NCBI RefSeq assembly: GCF_002086795.1
Contig: NZ_MVIM01000002.1
Span: forward strand, 62,001-126,000
Direction of reading: 5' to 3'
DNA length: 64,000 nt
Source: Mycolicibacterium tusciae
Lineage (GTDB): Bacteria; Actinomycetota; Actinomycetes; Mycobacteriales; Mycobacteriaceae
Shown here piece after piece: positions 1 to 10,347 of the stretch. The stretch's first letter is position 1. The number at the start of each line of letters is the position of its first letter. The position numbers and the translations under genes were made by a program. A model generated the notes under the pieces. That model was not told the DNA's origin and made no database searches. It saw only the letters and a list, made by a program, of their open reading frames with translations.

Positions 1-840
1 CGGTTTGTGCGCAACAAGCCCGCCGTCGTGTCGATGGCGATACTCGTCCTTCTGTTCGTCGGCTGCTACGCACTACCGCCGCTACTGCCCTACAGCTACA
101 GCGATCTGGATTACTTCGCGCTGCAGCAGCCGCCGAGCACCGATCACTGGTTCGGCACCAACGCACTCGGCCAGGACCTGCTGGCCCAAACTCTGCGTGG
201 CATGCAGAAATCGATGCTCATCGGTGTCTGTGTCGCGTTCATCTCCACCGTCATCGCGGCCACGGTCGGGACGATCGCCGGCTACTTCGGCGGCTGGCGC
301 GATCGCACCCTGATGTGGATCGTCGACCTCATGCTGGTGATACCCAGCTTCCTGCTCGTCACCATCGTCGTACAGCGCACCAAGGGCGATATCCTCTGGA
401 TGATCGTTCTGCTGTCCGTCTTCAGCTGGATGATCAGTTCGCGCATCGTGCGAGGTATGACGATGAGCCTGCGTGAACGCGAATTCATCGTGGCCGCAAG
501 GTATATGGGCGTCAGCAATACACGGATAATCCTGCGTCACATCATTCCGAACGTCGCCTCCATCATCATCATCGACACCGCGCTGAACGTCGGAATAGCG
601 GTCCTCGCCGAGACAGCGCTGAGCTACCTCGGTTTCGGTGTCCAGCCGCCCGACGTGTCGCTGGGAACCCTCATCGCCAGTGGCACCCCGTCGGCGACGA
701 CCTTCCCGTGGCTGTTTTTGTTCCCCGCAGGTGCGCTCGTGTTGATCATCTTCTGCGCCAACCTCATCGGCGACGGCCTGCGCGACGCACTCGACCCCGG
801 TAGTAAAGCGCTGCGGCGGCGGAGGAGGGCACGCACGTGA
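1..840 (+). CDS. oppC: Oligopeptide ABC transporter permease OppC (5' truncated by window edge)
   Basis: Inner-membrane permease subunit of a peptide importer (DppC/OppC, BPD_transp_1 family). The reading frame is open from base 1, and the first in-frame GTG at 7 lies inside the usual cytoplasmic lead-in before helix 1, so the true start is probably upstream. Hydrophobic segments near residues 5-26, 75-100, 105-125, 135-150 and 235-260 fit the family. The EAA-type loop that docks on the ATPase is visible around residues 160-185 ([12 protein letters not shown] then RHIIPN). The stop overlaps the oppD start in a GTGA. With oppD and oppA it matches the oppB-C-D-A order of M. tuberculosis Rv1283c-Rv1280c, so oppB should lie just outside the window. 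Confidence 0.9.
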   Translation, partial: RFVRNKPAVVSMAILVLLFVGCYALPPLLPYSYSDLDYFALQQPPSTDHWFGTNALGQDLLAQTLRGMQKSMLIGVCVAFISTVIAATVGTIAGYFGGWRDRTLMWIVDLMLVIPSFLLVTIVVQRTKGDILWMIVLLSVFSWMISSRIVRGMTMSLREREFIVAARYMGVSNTRIILRHIIPNVASIIIIDTALNVGIAVLAETALSYLGFGVQPPDVSLGTLIASGTPSATTFPWLFLFPAGALVLIIFCANLIGDGLRDALDPGSKALRRRRRART

Positions 841-2675
841 GCCTGCTCGAGGTGAGCGATCTGACGGTTGCCTTCCCCACCGACACCGACGTCGTCAATG
901 CGGTGCGGGGAATGAACTTTCACGTCGACCCCCGAGAGGTCGTCGCGCTCGTCGGCGAATCGGGTGCAGGCAAGTCGGCCAGCGCGATGGCCGTCGTCGG
1001 CCTGCTGCCCGAATACGCCGCGGTGTCGGGTTCGGTTCGGTTGCAGGGCAACGAGCTCATCGGGCGATCCGATCAAGAGATGTCGCAGATTCGCGGCAAG
1101 ACCATCGGCACGGTGTTCCAGGACCCGATGTCGGCGCTCACGCCCGTCTACCCGGTCGGCGATCAGATCGCCGAAGCGATCGAGATCCACCAGCGCGACA
1201 CCACCAGGCGGGCGGCCCGGGCTCGCGCCGTCGAACTGCTCGATCTGGTCGGCATCGCCCAGCCGGATCAGCGGGCGCGGGCGTTCCCCCATGAACTGTC
1301 CGGCGGCGAGAGGCAACGCGTGGTCATCGCCATCGCGATCGCCAACGATCCCGATCTGCTGATCTGTGACGAGCCGACGACTGCACTGGACGTCACGGTG
1401 CAGGCGCAGATCCTCGATGTGCTCAAGACCGCGCGCGACGTGACCGGCGCCGGTGTCCTGATCATCACCCACGACCTCGGGGTGGTTGCCGAGTTCGCGG
1501 ACCGTGCCCTGGTGATGTACGCCGGACGGCCCGTCGAGATCGCTTCGGTCGACGCGCTGTACCAGGACCGCCGAATGCCCTACACCGCAGGGCTTCTCGG
1601 ATCGGTGCCTCGCTTGGACGCGGCTCGGGGAGCGCGGCTGGTGCCGATACCGGGCGCCCCGCCCGCCATGGCCGCGCTACCGCCCGGCTGCCCGTTCGAG
1701 CCGCGCTGCCCGCTCGCCATCGACGACTGCCGCGCCAACGAACCCGAACTGCTCGAGATCGCACCTGACCACCGGGCCGCGTGCATCCGCACCGGCGAGG
1801 TGGCCGGACGCAGTGCGGCGCAGATCTACGGCGTGTCCACCGAACCTCCCGACGCCGCCGATGAGGACGCCGACCGCACGGTGGTGCTGCGGGTCCGGGA
1901 CCTCGTCAAGACGTACAAGCTGACCAAGGGGGTGGTGTTCCGCAGGCAGGTCGGCGAGGTGCGCGCGGTCGACGGCATTAGTTTCGAGCTTGAGCAGGGC
2001 CGCACGCTCGGCATCGTCGGCGAGTCCGGTTCGGGCAAGTCGACCACGTTGCATCAGATCCTGGAATTGACTGCGCCGCAGTCGGGTTCGATCGAGGTCC
2101 TCGACACCGACGTCGCGACTCTCGACTCGCGGTCCCGCCGTGCCCTGCGCGGCGATCTGCAGGCGGTGTTCCAGGACCCGGTCGCCTCGCTGGACCCACG
2201 GCTGCCGGTGTTCGAAGTACTGGCAGAGCCGTTGAGCGCCAACGGTTTCGACAAGAAGACCATCGACGACAGGGTGGCCGAGCTGCTCGGTATCGTCGGC
2301 TTGCGGCGGGAGGACGCCGCGCGCTATCCCGCTGAGTTCTCCGGTGGGCAGAAGCAGCGCATCGGTATCGCGCGTGCCCTGGCGCTGCAGCCCAAGATCC
2401 TCGCCCTCGACGAGCCAGTCTCGGCGCTCGACGTTTCGATCCAGGCGGGCATCATCAACCTGCTGTTGGACCTGCAGCAGCAGTTCGGGCTGTCCTACCT
2501 GTTCGTCTCCCACGACCTTTCCGTGGTCAAGCATCTGGCCCATCGGGTGGCGGTGATGCACAAGGGCGCGATCGTCGAGCAGGGCGACGGTGACCAGGTG
2601 TTCAGCAGCCCGCAACACGAGTACACCCGCCGCTTGCTTGCCGCGGTTCCGCAACCGGAGGTGAATCGCCGCTAG
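837..2675 (+). CDS. oppD: Oligopeptide ABC transporter fused double ATPase OppD
   Basis: Cytoplasmic ATPase carrying both nucleotide-binding domains in one chain of 612 residues; OppD and OppF are separate in enterobacteria. Domain 1 has Walker A GESGAGKS (40-47), signature LSGGERQ (154-160) and Walker B ending CDEP (177-180). Domain 2 has Walker A GESGSGKS (395-402), signature FSGGQKQ (501-507) and LALDEP (522-527). Between them the oligo_HPY region carries four cysteines (C285, C291, C298, C316) spaced like the [4Fe-4S] site reported in DppD-type ATPases. The GTG start at 837 overlaps the oppC stop by 4 bp. The length agrees with my recollection of Rv1281c. Confidence 0.93.
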   Translation: MSLLEVSDLTVAFPTDTDVVNAVRGMNFHVDPREVVALVGESGAGKSASAMAVVGLLPEYAAVSGSVRLQGNELIGRSDQEMSQIRGKTIGTVFQDPMSALTPVYPVGDQIAEAIEIHQRDTTRRAARARAVELLDLVGIAQPDQRARAFPHELSGGERQRVVIAIAIANDPDLLICDEPTTALDVTVQAQILDVLKTARDVTGAGVLIITHDLGVVAEFADRALVMYAGRPVEIASVDALYQDRRMPYTAGLLGSVPRLDAARGARLVPIPGAPPAMAALPPGCPFEPRCPLAIDDCRANEPELLEIAPDHRAACIRTGEVAGRSAAQIYGVSTEPPDAADEDADRTVVLRVRDLVKTYKLTKGVVFRRQVGEVRAVDGISFELEQGRTLGIVGESGSGKSTTLHQILELTAPQSGSIEVLDTDVATLDSRSRRALRGDLQAVFQDPVASLDPRLPVFEVLAEPLSANGFDKKTIDDRVAELLGIVGLRREDAARYPAEFSGGQKQRIGIARALALQPKILALDEPVSALDVSIQAGIINLLLDLQQQFGLSYLFVSHDLSVVKHLAHRVAVMHKGAIVEQGDGDQVFSSPQHEYTRRLLAAVPQPEVNRR

Positions 2676-2686
2676 AGTCGGTGCGC

Positions 2687-4366
2687 ATGAGCCTCCGACG
2701 CATCACTCAGGCCCTGGGCATGGCAACTGTAATCGCTGCCCTGACCCTGACCGCCTGCTCCGACAGCAACCAGGAGGCGCCATCGGCGGGCGGATCCGCA
2801 GAAGTCGGCAGCACCAACGACGTCAACCCGCAGGACGTCGCGAACCTGAAGCAGGGCGGCAACCTTCGGCTGGCGCTCAACGACTTCCCGCCGAACTTCA
2901 ACTCACTTCATATCGACGGCAACACCGGCGACGTCGCCTCGATCGAACGCCCGACGATGCCGCGGGCATTCCGGATCGGCGCCGACGGCTCGGCCTCGGT
3001 CAACACCGATTACTTCACCAGCGTGGAGCTGACGAGCACCGACCCTCAGGTCGTCACGTACACCATCAACCCCAAAGCGGTGTGGAGCGACGGGACCCCG
3101 ATCACCTGGGAGGACCTCCAATCCCAGATCAACGCCACCAGCGGCAAGGACAAAGGTTTCGCGATCGCGGCCACCAACGGCAGCGATCGCGTGGAGAAGG
3201 TGGAACGCGGTGTCGACGATCGACAGGCCGTCATCACGTTCTCCAAACCCTGGTCCGACTGGAAGGGCATGTTCGCGGGCAGCACCATGCTGCTGCCGAA
3301 GAGTTCGACGGCCACTCCGGAGGCGTTCAACCGAGCGCAGCTCAACGGGCCGGGCCCGTCGGCGGGGCCCTTCCTCATCTCCAATCTCGACCGTGGCGCC
3401 AAGCGGATCACGTTGACGCGCAACCCCAAATGGTGGGGTGAGGCTCCGCTGCTGGACAGCATCACGTACCTGATCCTGGACGACGCCGCGCGCATCCCGG
3501 CACTGCAGAACAACACGATCGACGCCACCGGCCTCGCCACGCTCGACGAGATGGAGATCGCCAGGCGCACCAACGGCGTCGCCATCCGCCGCGCCCCCGG
3601 GCTGGGCTGGTATCACTTCACGTTCAACGGATCCCCGGACCGGATCCTGGCGGATCCAGCACTGCGACGCGCCGTCGCCCGAGGCATCGATCGCAACACC
3701 ATTGCCGCGGTGGTCCAGCGGGGGCTCGCCGACAACCCGGTGCCGCTGAACAACCACATCTACGTCGCCGGCCAGGAGGGCTACCAGGACAACAGCGGCG
3801 TCGTCGCCTTCGACCCCGAAAAGGCGAAGCAGGAACTGGATGCGTTGGGCTGGCGGATGAACGGCCAGTTCCGCGAAAAGGACGGTCAGCAGCTAATCAT
3901 CCGCGATGTTCTCTTCGACTCGCTCGGAACGAGGCAGTATGCCCAGATCGCGCAGAACAACCTCGCCCAGATCGGCGTCAAGCTCGACCTCGACATCCGG
4001 CCCGCGGCGGGCTTCTTCACCGATTACGTCACGGTCGGCAACTTCGACATCGCCCAATTTTCATGGAGCGGTGACGCTTTCCCGCTGTCGAGCCTGACGC
4101 AGATCTACCGCACGGGCGCGGAGAGTAACTTCGGCAACATCAGCAGCCCGGCGATCGACGCCAAAATCGAGGAGACGGTGAGCGAACTGGATCCCGCAAA
4201 AGCCCGCACGCTCGCCAACGAGTTGGACAAGTTGCTGTTCGAGGAGGTGTTCAGCCTTCCGCTGACGCAGTCGACCGGAAACGTCGCGGTGCGAAGCAAT
4301 TTGGCGAACTTCGGCGCGTTCGGCCTCGCCGACGCCAACTACGCGACGATCGGCTTCATGAAGTAG
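2687..4366 (+). CDS. oppA: Oligopeptide-binding lipoprotein OppA (SBP_bac_5 family)
   Basis: Extracytoplasmic substrate-binding lipoprotein that delivers peptides to OppBCD. The ATG at 2687 starts an n-region with arginines, a hydrophobic stretch and a lipobox ending LTAC, with the lipidated Cys at residue 24. An in-frame GTG 6 bp upstream is the only close alternative. The roughly 559-residue length and motifs such as AVWSDGTPITWED and the conserved FNRAQLNGPGPSAGPF-type segment fit family 5 solute-binding proteins. It is the last gene of the opp operon, and its 3' end overlaps the convergent hydrolase gene by 11 bp. It corresponds in order to Rv1280c. Confidence 0.92.
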   Translation: MSLRRITQALGMATVIAALTLTACSDSNQEAPSAGGSAEVGSTNDVNPQDVANLKQGGNLRLALNDFPPNFNSLHIDGNTGDVASIERPTMPRAFRIGADGSASVNTDYFTSVELTSTDPQVVTYTINPKAVWSDGTPITWEDLQSQINATSGKDKGFAIAATNGSDRVEKVERGVDDRQAVITFSKPWSDWKGMFAGSTMLLPKSSTATPEAFNRAQLNGPGPSAGPFLISNLDRGAKRITLTRNPKWWGEAPLLDSITYLILDDAARIPALQNNTIDATGLATLDEMEIARRTNGVAIRRAPGLGWYHFTFNGSPDRILADPALRRAVARGIDRNTIAAVVQRGLADNPVPLNNHIYVAGQEGYQDNSGVVAFDPEKAKQELDALGWRMNGQFREKDGQQLIIRDVLFDSLGTRQYAQIAQNNLAQIGVKLDLDIRPAAGFFTDYVTVGNFDIAQFSWSGDAFPLSSLTQIYRTGAESNFGNISSPAIDAKIEETVSELDPAKARTLANELDKLLFEEVFSLPLTQSTGNVAVRSNLANFGAFGLADANYATIGFMK

Positions 4367-5618
4367 CTCTGCGCACGGTTCGGGGAATCGCCCCGGGCAC
4401 CGCCGATTCGAGGGTTGCCGCCGCCTCGATACCCCAGATCAAAGCGCGCACGCCGAGCCCGGCGGGTTTCGAATCAAGGGCGGCCTCGCGTTCGGGGAGC
4501 GTCTGGAACGTGCCGTCGTAGATCTCCTTGACGATGCCCAGCGCCGCCCTTTCGCGCAGGTCGACGATGCTGTGCCCCGCGGTCGCCAGGTTGACCAGGA
4601 CCGCGTTCGGGATCAGCGACGCGACCCGCTGTGCCACCGTCGGCGGCGTGATCAGGTCACGACCTCCCGAGATCACCACCGTGGGCCAGGTGAAGTTCGG
4701 CATCTGGGCGACCAGATCGAAGGGCTCGGCATCGAATTCTGTTGCGCCTGTGTCGGCTTCGCGATATGCCACGGCGGGGTCGAACGGCTTGCCGTCCGGC
4801 GTCGCGCCATAGTTCAGCTCGCGGTACGCGATGCGGTTGACGAGGTCGGGCTCGTTTCGGTATGGCGCCTTGCGCTCCAGCACCAGCCGGGTGGCGTGGG
4901 CCATGCCCGACCACAGCCAGTGCTTGCCGGTCAGCAGCAGATCGAGTTGGCGCCGCAGCAGCGCGGGTCCGGCCAGGCCGTAGACGGCGATTGCCAGCTG
5001 GGTGGCTGCCGGCGTCAACTGGTCGTCGCCGACCAACCGTCGCACCTTGGGCGCCAGGTCTGCGGTCTCGGGGTCCTCGCCGTTCCAGAGCAGGCTGCGG
5101 GCCGCCTCGCGGACCGCGTCGATGTCCTGGGCGGACAGCACAGGTGAGTCGAGAATCATGGCGTGCACCCGCTGCGGATGGCGTACGCCGAATCCCGCTG
5201 CGAGATAGGTGCCGTAAGACGTGCCGTAAACGACCGCTTTGTCGACGCCCGCATCGTCGAGTACGGCGGCCACGTCGTCGACGACCTGGCCGATCGTCAA
5301 CGCCTCCGGCGGGAGGTCGGCGCCGCGATCGTCGTGGCGGGACAGGCCGACACCGCGGTGCTCGACCATGATGACGTCCAGGCCCTCAGCGGCCGCGCGA
5401 CGGCGAAAGCCCCGGTACAGCGCGACCGATGCCGCTCCGGGACCACCCGGGATGACGACCAGCGGATGAGCAGACTTGCGCCCGGCGCGCACGTAGTAGA
5501 GGTCGAACTCGTCATCTGCGCCGTCCTGGCCGCTGCGCACCGGCCGCCGGACGGCGCGAACACCGGGGAGCGCCGCAAGTTTGTCGTGCGCGCGCCGGCG
5601 TCTGGCGTTCATGGTCAT
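4356..5618 (-). CDS. Alpha/beta hydrolase, proline iminopeptidase-like
   Basis: Predicted cytoplasmic serine hydrolase of 420 residues. It shows an oxyanion-hole motif PGGPG at 57-61 and the nucleophile elbow GTSYGT with Ser134. A late AGHS supplies the probable catalytic His, and a GGRDLITPP strand carries the likely acid. PGGPG together with GxSxGT is typical of the prolyl aminopeptidase/TAP-like subgroup. A substrate cannot be read from the sequence, although a peptidase next to a peptide importer would make metabolic sense. A second ATG lies two codons downstream. It is convergent with oppA and divergent from the DUF1622 gene. It is not part of the conserved opp-GMC order recalled from M. 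tuberculosis, so it is a likely lineage insertion. Confidence 0.8.
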   Translation of the reverse strand: MTMNARRRRAHDKLAALPGVRAVRRPVRSGQDGADDEFDLYYVRAGRKSAHPLVVIPGGPGAASVALYRGFRRRAAAEGLDVIMVEHRGVGLSRHDDRGADLPPEALTIGQVVDDVAAVLDDAGVDKAVVYGTSYGTYLAAGFGVRHPQRVHAMILDSPVLSAQDIDAVREAARSLLWNGEDPETADLAPKVRRLVGDDQLTPAATQLAIAVYGLAGPALLRRQLDLLLTGKHWLWSGMAHATRLVLERKAPYRNEPDLVNRIAYRELNYGATPDGKPFDPAVAYREADTGATEFDAEPFDLVAQMPNFTWPTVVISGGRDLITPPTVAQRVASLIPNAVLVNLATAGHSIVDLRERAALGIVKEIYDGTFQTLPEREAALDSKPAGLGVRALIWGIEAAATLESAVPGAIPRTVRRATS

Positions 5619-5699
5619 CGCCCTACATTCTGCCCGTTGCGCGCCCAGGTTCTATAGAGTCGCGGGACGAATCGAACACCCCACGGGAGCCGAGGCAGC

Positions 5700-6113
5700 G
5701 TGCGAACACAGGAGTTCTTCGAGCGGGCGACGCAGGCGTTCGAAGTGCTGGGCGTGCTGTCGATGATCATCGGGTTCGCGTTCGCGTTCGGACTTTCGCT
5801 GATCACCTGGAGGCGCACCAAAAACGGTGGTCGTGCGTTCAAGACGCTGCGGGAATCCCTGGGTGGAGCAATTCTTCTCGGCCTCGAGCTGCTGGTCGCG
5901 GCCGACATCGTCAAAACCGTGACGTCGACGCCCTCGCTCACCGACGCCGCCGTTCTGGGGATGATCGTCCTCATCAGGACGGTGCTGAGCATCACGATCG
6001 AGATCGAAATCGACGGTGTCGCACCGTGGCGCAAGGCGCTACGCACCGGCCCCGAGGTGCTGACGAGTGCGGCTCGCAGGGCCATGAGTTCGCAGCCCGA
6101 CTCACCCGCCTAG
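5700..6113 (+). CDS. DUF1622-family small membrane protein
   Basis: A 137-residue protein with a GTG start preceded by a purine-rich GGGAGCC stretch. It has three to four hydrophobic segments (about 17-37, 52-70, 80-100), and the middle section LLGLELLVAADIVKTVT is the hallmark of DUF1622/YtfF-like integral membrane proteins. The family has no established function. The gene sits alone between a divergent hydrolase gene and the convergent GMC oxidoreductase gene, whose end is 3 bp away. Nothing points to a specific pathway. Confidence 0.8.
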   Translation: MRTQEFFERATQAFEVLGVLSMIIGFAFAFGLSLITWRRTKNGGRAFKTLRESLGGAILLGLELLVAADIVKTVTSTPSLTDAAVLGMIVLIRTVLSITIEIEIDGVAPWRKALRTGPEVLTSAARRAMSSQPDSPA

Positions 6114-6116
6114 TGC

Positions 6117-7652
6117 TCAGGAGCGGATGAGGTCCGCGGCCTTCTCGCCGATCAGCACGCTGGGCGCATGGGTGTGCCCGCGGATGATCGTCGGCATCAC
6201 CGATGCGTCCGCGACCCGCAGGCCCTCGACCCCACGGACCCGCAACTGCGGGTCGACGACGCTGGCGTCGTCGCCACCCATGCGGCAGGTGCCGACGGGG
6301 TGATACAGCGTGTGCGACAACGAGTTCAGCGCGCGGTCCAACGTTTCCTCGTCGAGGTTCGTGGCGTTCAGCGGTCGGGCGATCTTGCCGATTATGCCGT
6401 TCAGCGCCGGTGACTTCGCGATGGTCGCGCACATCCGCAGGCCGGCCATCAGCGCGTCGCGGTCCGCGCCGGCCGGGTCGGTCAGGTACCGCGGATCGAT
6501 GATCGGCTTGTCTTTGGGATTCGAGGACCGCAAGGTGACGGTGCCGCTGCTGTACGGCTTCAACAAGATCGGGCCCATCACGACCGCATGGCCCGGATAC
6601 GGGTCGCCGAGGCCTTCCTCGAAGTACGGTGCCGGCGCGAATATCAGCTCCAGATCGGGCAATTCGAGATCGGCGCGGCTCTTCACGAAGCCGTACGCCT
6701 CACCGACGTTGGATGTGAGCATGCCGCGCCTGCGGATCAGGTAGTTGAGCAGTTCCAGCGGCTTCTCCGCCGCGAACAGGCTGTCGTCTGGCACGTCGAA
6801 TCCCAGCGGCACCACCAGGTGATCGAGCAGATTGGCGCCGACGTCCGGTGACTCGGCGACCACGTCGATGCCGTGTTCGGTGAGCTGGTCGCGGTCACCG
6901 ATCCCGGAGAGCATCAGCAACTGCGGGCTGTTGATCGCGCCTCCGCACAGCACCACCTCGCGTTTTGCCCGCGCCACCTGCTTGCGTCCGTCTTTCTCGA
7001 ACTCGACCCCGACCGCGCGTTGCCCGTCGAACAGCACCTTGGTGGCGGTGGCTTCGGTCAGCACGGTCAGGTTCGGACGTTTGACCGCAGGCTTCAGGTA
7101 GGCGTCCGCGGTGCTCCACCGCGCCCCGCGGCGCTGTGTGACGCGGGTTTCGCAGAAGCCCTGCGGCTCATCTTGATTGGGCTCTTCGATGCGGTAGCCG
7201 CATTCCTGGACGGCCTTGAGCCATGCGGCCGTGGACGACCGGGGGCTTCGTTGACGAGCGATCGACAGCGGGCCGCCTTCGATACGGCGCAGATACGGTT
7301 CCAGACGGGCGTAGCTCCACTGCTCGCCGGCGGCGGCACCCCACTCGTCGTAGTCGGCGGCGAATCCGCGGACCCACATCATCGCGTTCATCGACGAGGA
7401 GCCGCCGAGCATTTTGCCTCGCGGCCAATAGATCTCACGCCCGTCGAGCTCTTTCTGAGGCTCCGTGAGATAGTCCCAGTCCATCGGGGTGCGCATCAGC
7501 TTGGCGAATCCCGCAGGGATGTGAACAAATTTGTCTTTGTCCTTCGGCCCGGCCTCGAGTACCACGACCGCAGCGGCCGGATCCGCACTCAGACGATTGG
7601 CCACCACCGATCCGGCTGAGCCTGTTCCCACAACGATGTAGTCGGCGTCCAC
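6117..7652 (-). CDS. GMC-family FAD oxidoreductase (choline dehydrogenase-like)
   Basis: Flavoenzyme of 511 residues oxidising an unknown alcohol. The N-terminal Rossmann motif GTGSAGSVVANRL (about 8-20) followed by LEAGP binds FAD. PRGKMLGGSSSMNAM is the GMC signature 1 region, and GGAINSPQLLMLSGIG is signature 2. Near the C-terminus HPVGTCRMG gives the first catalytic His, and GHTHAP replaces the Asn of choline oxidases with His, as in aryl-alcohol and glucose oxidases. No signal peptide is present. In position it matches Rv1279, next to oppA in M. tuberculosis. It lies downstream of and codirectional with the SbcCD-like pair, with a 49-bp gap. Confidence 0.9.
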   Translation of the reverse strand: MDADYIVVGTGSAGSVVANRLSADPAAAVVVLEAGPKDKDKFVHIPAGFAKLMRTPMDWDYLTEPQKELDGREIYWPRGKMLGGSSSMNAMMWVRGFAADYDEWGAAAGEQWSYARLEPYLRRIEGGPLSIARQRSPRSSTAAWLKAVQECGYRIEEPNQDEPQGFCETRVTQRRGARWSTADAYLKPAVKRPNLTVLTEATATKVLFDGQRAVGVEFEKDGRKQVARAKREVVLCGGAINSPQLLMLSGIGDRDQLTEHGIDVVAESPDVGANLLDHLVVPLGFDVPDDSLFAAEKPLELLNYLIRRRGMLTSNVGEAYGFVKSRADLELPDLELIFAPAPYFEEGLGDPYPGHAVVMGPILLKPYSSGTVTLRSSNPKDKPIIDPRYLTDPAGADRDALMAGLRMCATIAKSPALNGIIGKIARPLNATNLDEETLDRALNSLSHTLYHPVGTCRMGGDDASVVDPQLRVRGVEGLRVADASVMPTIIRGHTHAPSVLIGEKAADLIRS

Positions 7653-7701
7653 CCGCCGGAGTCTATGAGTACTGCGGCGCCATGGGTGCCACTCGCGCGG
7701 A

Positions 7702-10347
7702 TTAGATGGTCAGCGCGATGTGATGGGCGCCGTCGACCGCGGCATAGCGCTGCGGACTGCACGTCAGCACGATCACCTGGCCGTCACCGCCCACCGCGTT
7801 GAACACCTCACCCATCTTCGCGAGGCGATCGGCATCGGTGAATCCCAGCGCGTCGTCGATCACCACCGGGACGGTGTCCTCCTTGGCCACCAGCGCGGCG
7901 CCGGCCAGCCGCGCGACGATGCCCAGCTGCTCCTTCGCCCCACCGGACAGCGACTCGTAGGGGACGGTGCGCCCCGACAGTGTGCGGCTGCAGACCTTCA
8001 GGTCACTGTCGATCTCGACCTCGAAGCTCGTGCCGAAGACCAGTCGGCCAAGCCGTTCCACCTCGGTTCGGAACGGGTCGACGTAGCGCAGCCGGGTGGC
8101 GTCGCGATGACGGGTGATCACCGAACGCAGCAGCTCCGCGGCACGGGCCCGGCGTTGCACCCGCAGGTAGTCGGCCTCGGCGTGTTCTCGTTCGGTTTCA
8201 GCCGCGTCCAGTTGCCCTTTGCGCCCCTCGGTGCCGTACACCTTCAGCTGCGTCTTCACCTCGCGCAGCGCCTCGACCACCTCGTCGTGGGCGCGGCTCA
8301 CCATTTCGGCGCGACGGGCGGCATCGGTGAACGCGGCAGCGACAGCGTCGGGTTCGGCGCCGGCGAGCTCCTCGCGAAGCTCGGCGACGAGGCTGCTCGC
8401 GCGACGCGCCTCCTCCTCATGTGCCCCTGCCTTGACGGCCAGCTCCGCATCGCTGGCCACCGCGCGCTGTCGCGCGAGTTCCTCACGCGCCAGCATGATC
8501 TGGGCCTGTTCGGTGACGAGTTTGTCGCGCACCAGCGCGACGCGGGTCTCGCACTCCCCCAGTTGTTTTGCCGCCGCCTCAGCGACCTTGCGGTGTTTTT
8601 CCCCCTCGGCGATGGCGTGCGCCACCGCGACGGTTGCCGCGTCGAGCTCGGCGCGAGCGGTATCGGGGTCGACGCCGAACAGGTCAGCGGTAGCGGGCTG
8701 ACGTGCGGTCAACTCGGCCAACCTGATGCGCAGCTGATCGACGGATCCGTCGCCGGACAGCGCCTCGATCCGGGTGGCCAGTCGATCCCGGGCCGTCGTC
8801 AAGTGTTGCCTGCGCTGATCCAGATCGCGCGCGGCGGCGACATCGGGAACACCGCCGGCGGCCAAGGCTGCAGCTAAAACCTCTTGGGCCGCGGCCAGTT
8901 TGGCCTGCATCTCCGATGCCGGTGCGCCCGGCGCCACGCGTGCGGTCAGTACACCAGGAACCTCGATGTCGGTCTGCGCGCTGATGCCCGCCGACAACGT
9001 CTGACCCGCGGCAAGGGTGTGCGATTCGCCACCGAGGCACACCTCGATGTCGCCGATCGCGACCAACTCGACATGCGCCGACATCAGCTCGACCTGACCC
9101 GTTGCCACGTCAACCGCAGACTTCGCGGTCTCGATGGCCCGCATGCCTTCGGCCGTCAGCGCGATGTCGGCGAGCTCGGCCGCGGTGCGCTCCAGATCGC
9201 GTTGCGCCCCTGCGATCTTGGACAGCAGCGAGGCCACCCGGTCGGCTTCGTCGCGCACAACAAGTTGGTCGACGTTTCGGCGGGCCGCCTCGACGCGCAC
9301 CTGGGCGGTAGCCATCGCCGTCCGCGCCTGCTCGGCCACGACCTCGGCCGCCTGCTGTACCTCCGCGGCGGTGGCCAGCTCCTCCGCCGCGGCTGCGGCT
9401 GACGCTTCGAGTTCGACAATGGCGGCGGCCCGCCAATCGATCTGTTCGGCCAGCTTGCGCCGCTCGTTGACCGCCGCGACCGACGTGGCGCGGATGGCGT
9501 CCGCGGCGGATGCGACCTGCTCGGCCTGCTTGAGCTGGCCGGCGAGCGCGGCGACAGCCTCGGCTGCGGTCTGGGCGGCTACGAGCTGCTTCTCGGCGTC
9601 GACGCGTTCGGCGGTCAGCCGCTCCACCTCCGGGGTGAGCTCGGCATGCCGCCGGACCGCGTCGTCGACCTCGGCCATCGCTGCCGCGCACCGGGCCAGT
9701 TCCTGGTCGGCGGCGCGCAGGCGGTTCGTCGCGGCGGCCCACTGTCCGGTGGGACGACCGGTTCGGGTGAAGTAGTCGAGGTACTCGGCCTCGACCCGGT
9801 CGATCAGCAACGCGTCGGTGCCGTTACCGGCGGCGGGCTGTGCCTCCGACATACCGATGGCCTCGCCCGCGGCGACGTCGAGCGCACGCGACAGCGCATC
9901 GCAGCCGGAAAGGTCCACCGGCGAGGTGGACGCGGACTGCAATACGCGCTGGGCCTGCCACAGACAGGTGTCGACGGTCTCGGTCAGCATCGACCGAACC
10001 CGCTCGTGCGCCTCATCGCCGGTGAGCTGCTCGCGACGCGGCGCCAGGACAGTCAACTCCGTCTCGGCCCGCTTGTGAAACCGCTTGCGGTACACGAACC
10101 GATAAGGGCCGGTAGAGATTTCGGCGGTGATCTCGGCGCCGACGTCAGCGTGCGTCGGCTTGACCTGCTTGACCTCTTTCTTCGACGAGCGGTCCTTGGA
10201 CTCCAGGAGCAGGTCCAGCGCCTCGATCATCGAGGACTTGCCGATCTCGTTGGCACCGCTGACAACCACCACGCCGCGGTCGGGGAACTCGATCTCGCGA
10301 TGCGTGATGCCGCGGTAGTTGGTCAAGACCATGCGGTGCAGTTTCAC
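7702..10347 (-). CDS. SbcC/RecN-like coiled-coil AAA ATPase (Rv1278-like)
   Basis: ABC-class (SMC/Rad50 superfamily) ATPase of 881 residues. Walker A GANEIGKS is at 31-38, the signature LSGGAKEQ near 800, and Walker B VVIDD near 828-832. Between the two half-domains lie long Ala/Glu/Arg-rich coiled coils, about 200-420 and 475-740. A Rad50-type CxxC zinc hook is absent. Instead residues 420-475 form a short Gly/Val-rich, beta-prone insert. The start ATG follows the Rv1277-like nuclease gene with a 4-bp overlap, so the two proteins are probably made together and act as an SbcCD-like DNA end-processing complex. Order and length match Rv1278, which is otherwise poorly characterised. Confidence 0.88.
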   Translation of the reverse strand: MKLHRMVLTNYRGITHREIEFPDRGVVVVSGANEIGKSSMIEALDLLLESKDRSSKKEVKQVKPTHADVGAEITAEISTGPYRFVYRKRFHKRAETELTVLAPRREQLTGDEAHERVRSMLTETVDTCLWQAQRVLQSASTSPVDLSGCDALSRALDVAAGEAIGMSEAQPAAGNGTDALLIDRVEAEYLDYFTRTGRPTGQWAAATNRLRAADQELARCAAAMAEVDDAVRRHAELTPEVERLTAERVDAEKQLVAAQTAAEAVAALAGQLKQAEQVASAADAIRATSVAAVNERRKLAEQIDWRAAAIVELEASAAAAAEELATAAEVQQAAEVVAEQARTAMATAQVRVEAARRNVDQLVVRDEADRVASLLSKIAGAQRDLERTAAELADIALTAEGMRAIETAKSAVDVATGQVELMSAHVELVAIGDIEVCLGGESHTLAAGQTLSAGISAQTDIEVPGVLTARVAPGAPASEMQAKLAAAQEVLAAALAAGGVPDVAAARDLDQRRQHLTTARDRLATRIEALSGDGSVDQLRIRLAELTARQPATADLFGVDPDTARAELDAATVAVAHAIAEGEKHRKVAEAAAKQLGECETRVALVRDKLVTEQAQIMLAREELARQRAVASDAELAVKAGAHEEEARRASSLVAELREELAGAEPDAVAAAFTDAARRAEMVSRAHDEVVEALREVKTQLKVYGTEGRKGQLDAAETEREHAEADYLRVQRRARAAELLRSVITRHRDATRLRYVDPFRTEVERLGRLVFGTSFEVEIDSDLKVCSRTLSGRTVPYESLSGGAKEQLGIVARLAGAALVAKEDTVPVVIDDALGFTDADRLAKMGEVFNAVGGDGQVIVLTCSPQRYAAVDGAHHIALTI

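Noticed and set aside
9134-9775. Ser/Ala-rich plus-strand frame opposite the SbcC-like gene
   Set aside because: Antisense reading of Ala/Glu-rich coiled coil; no start signal or family features.
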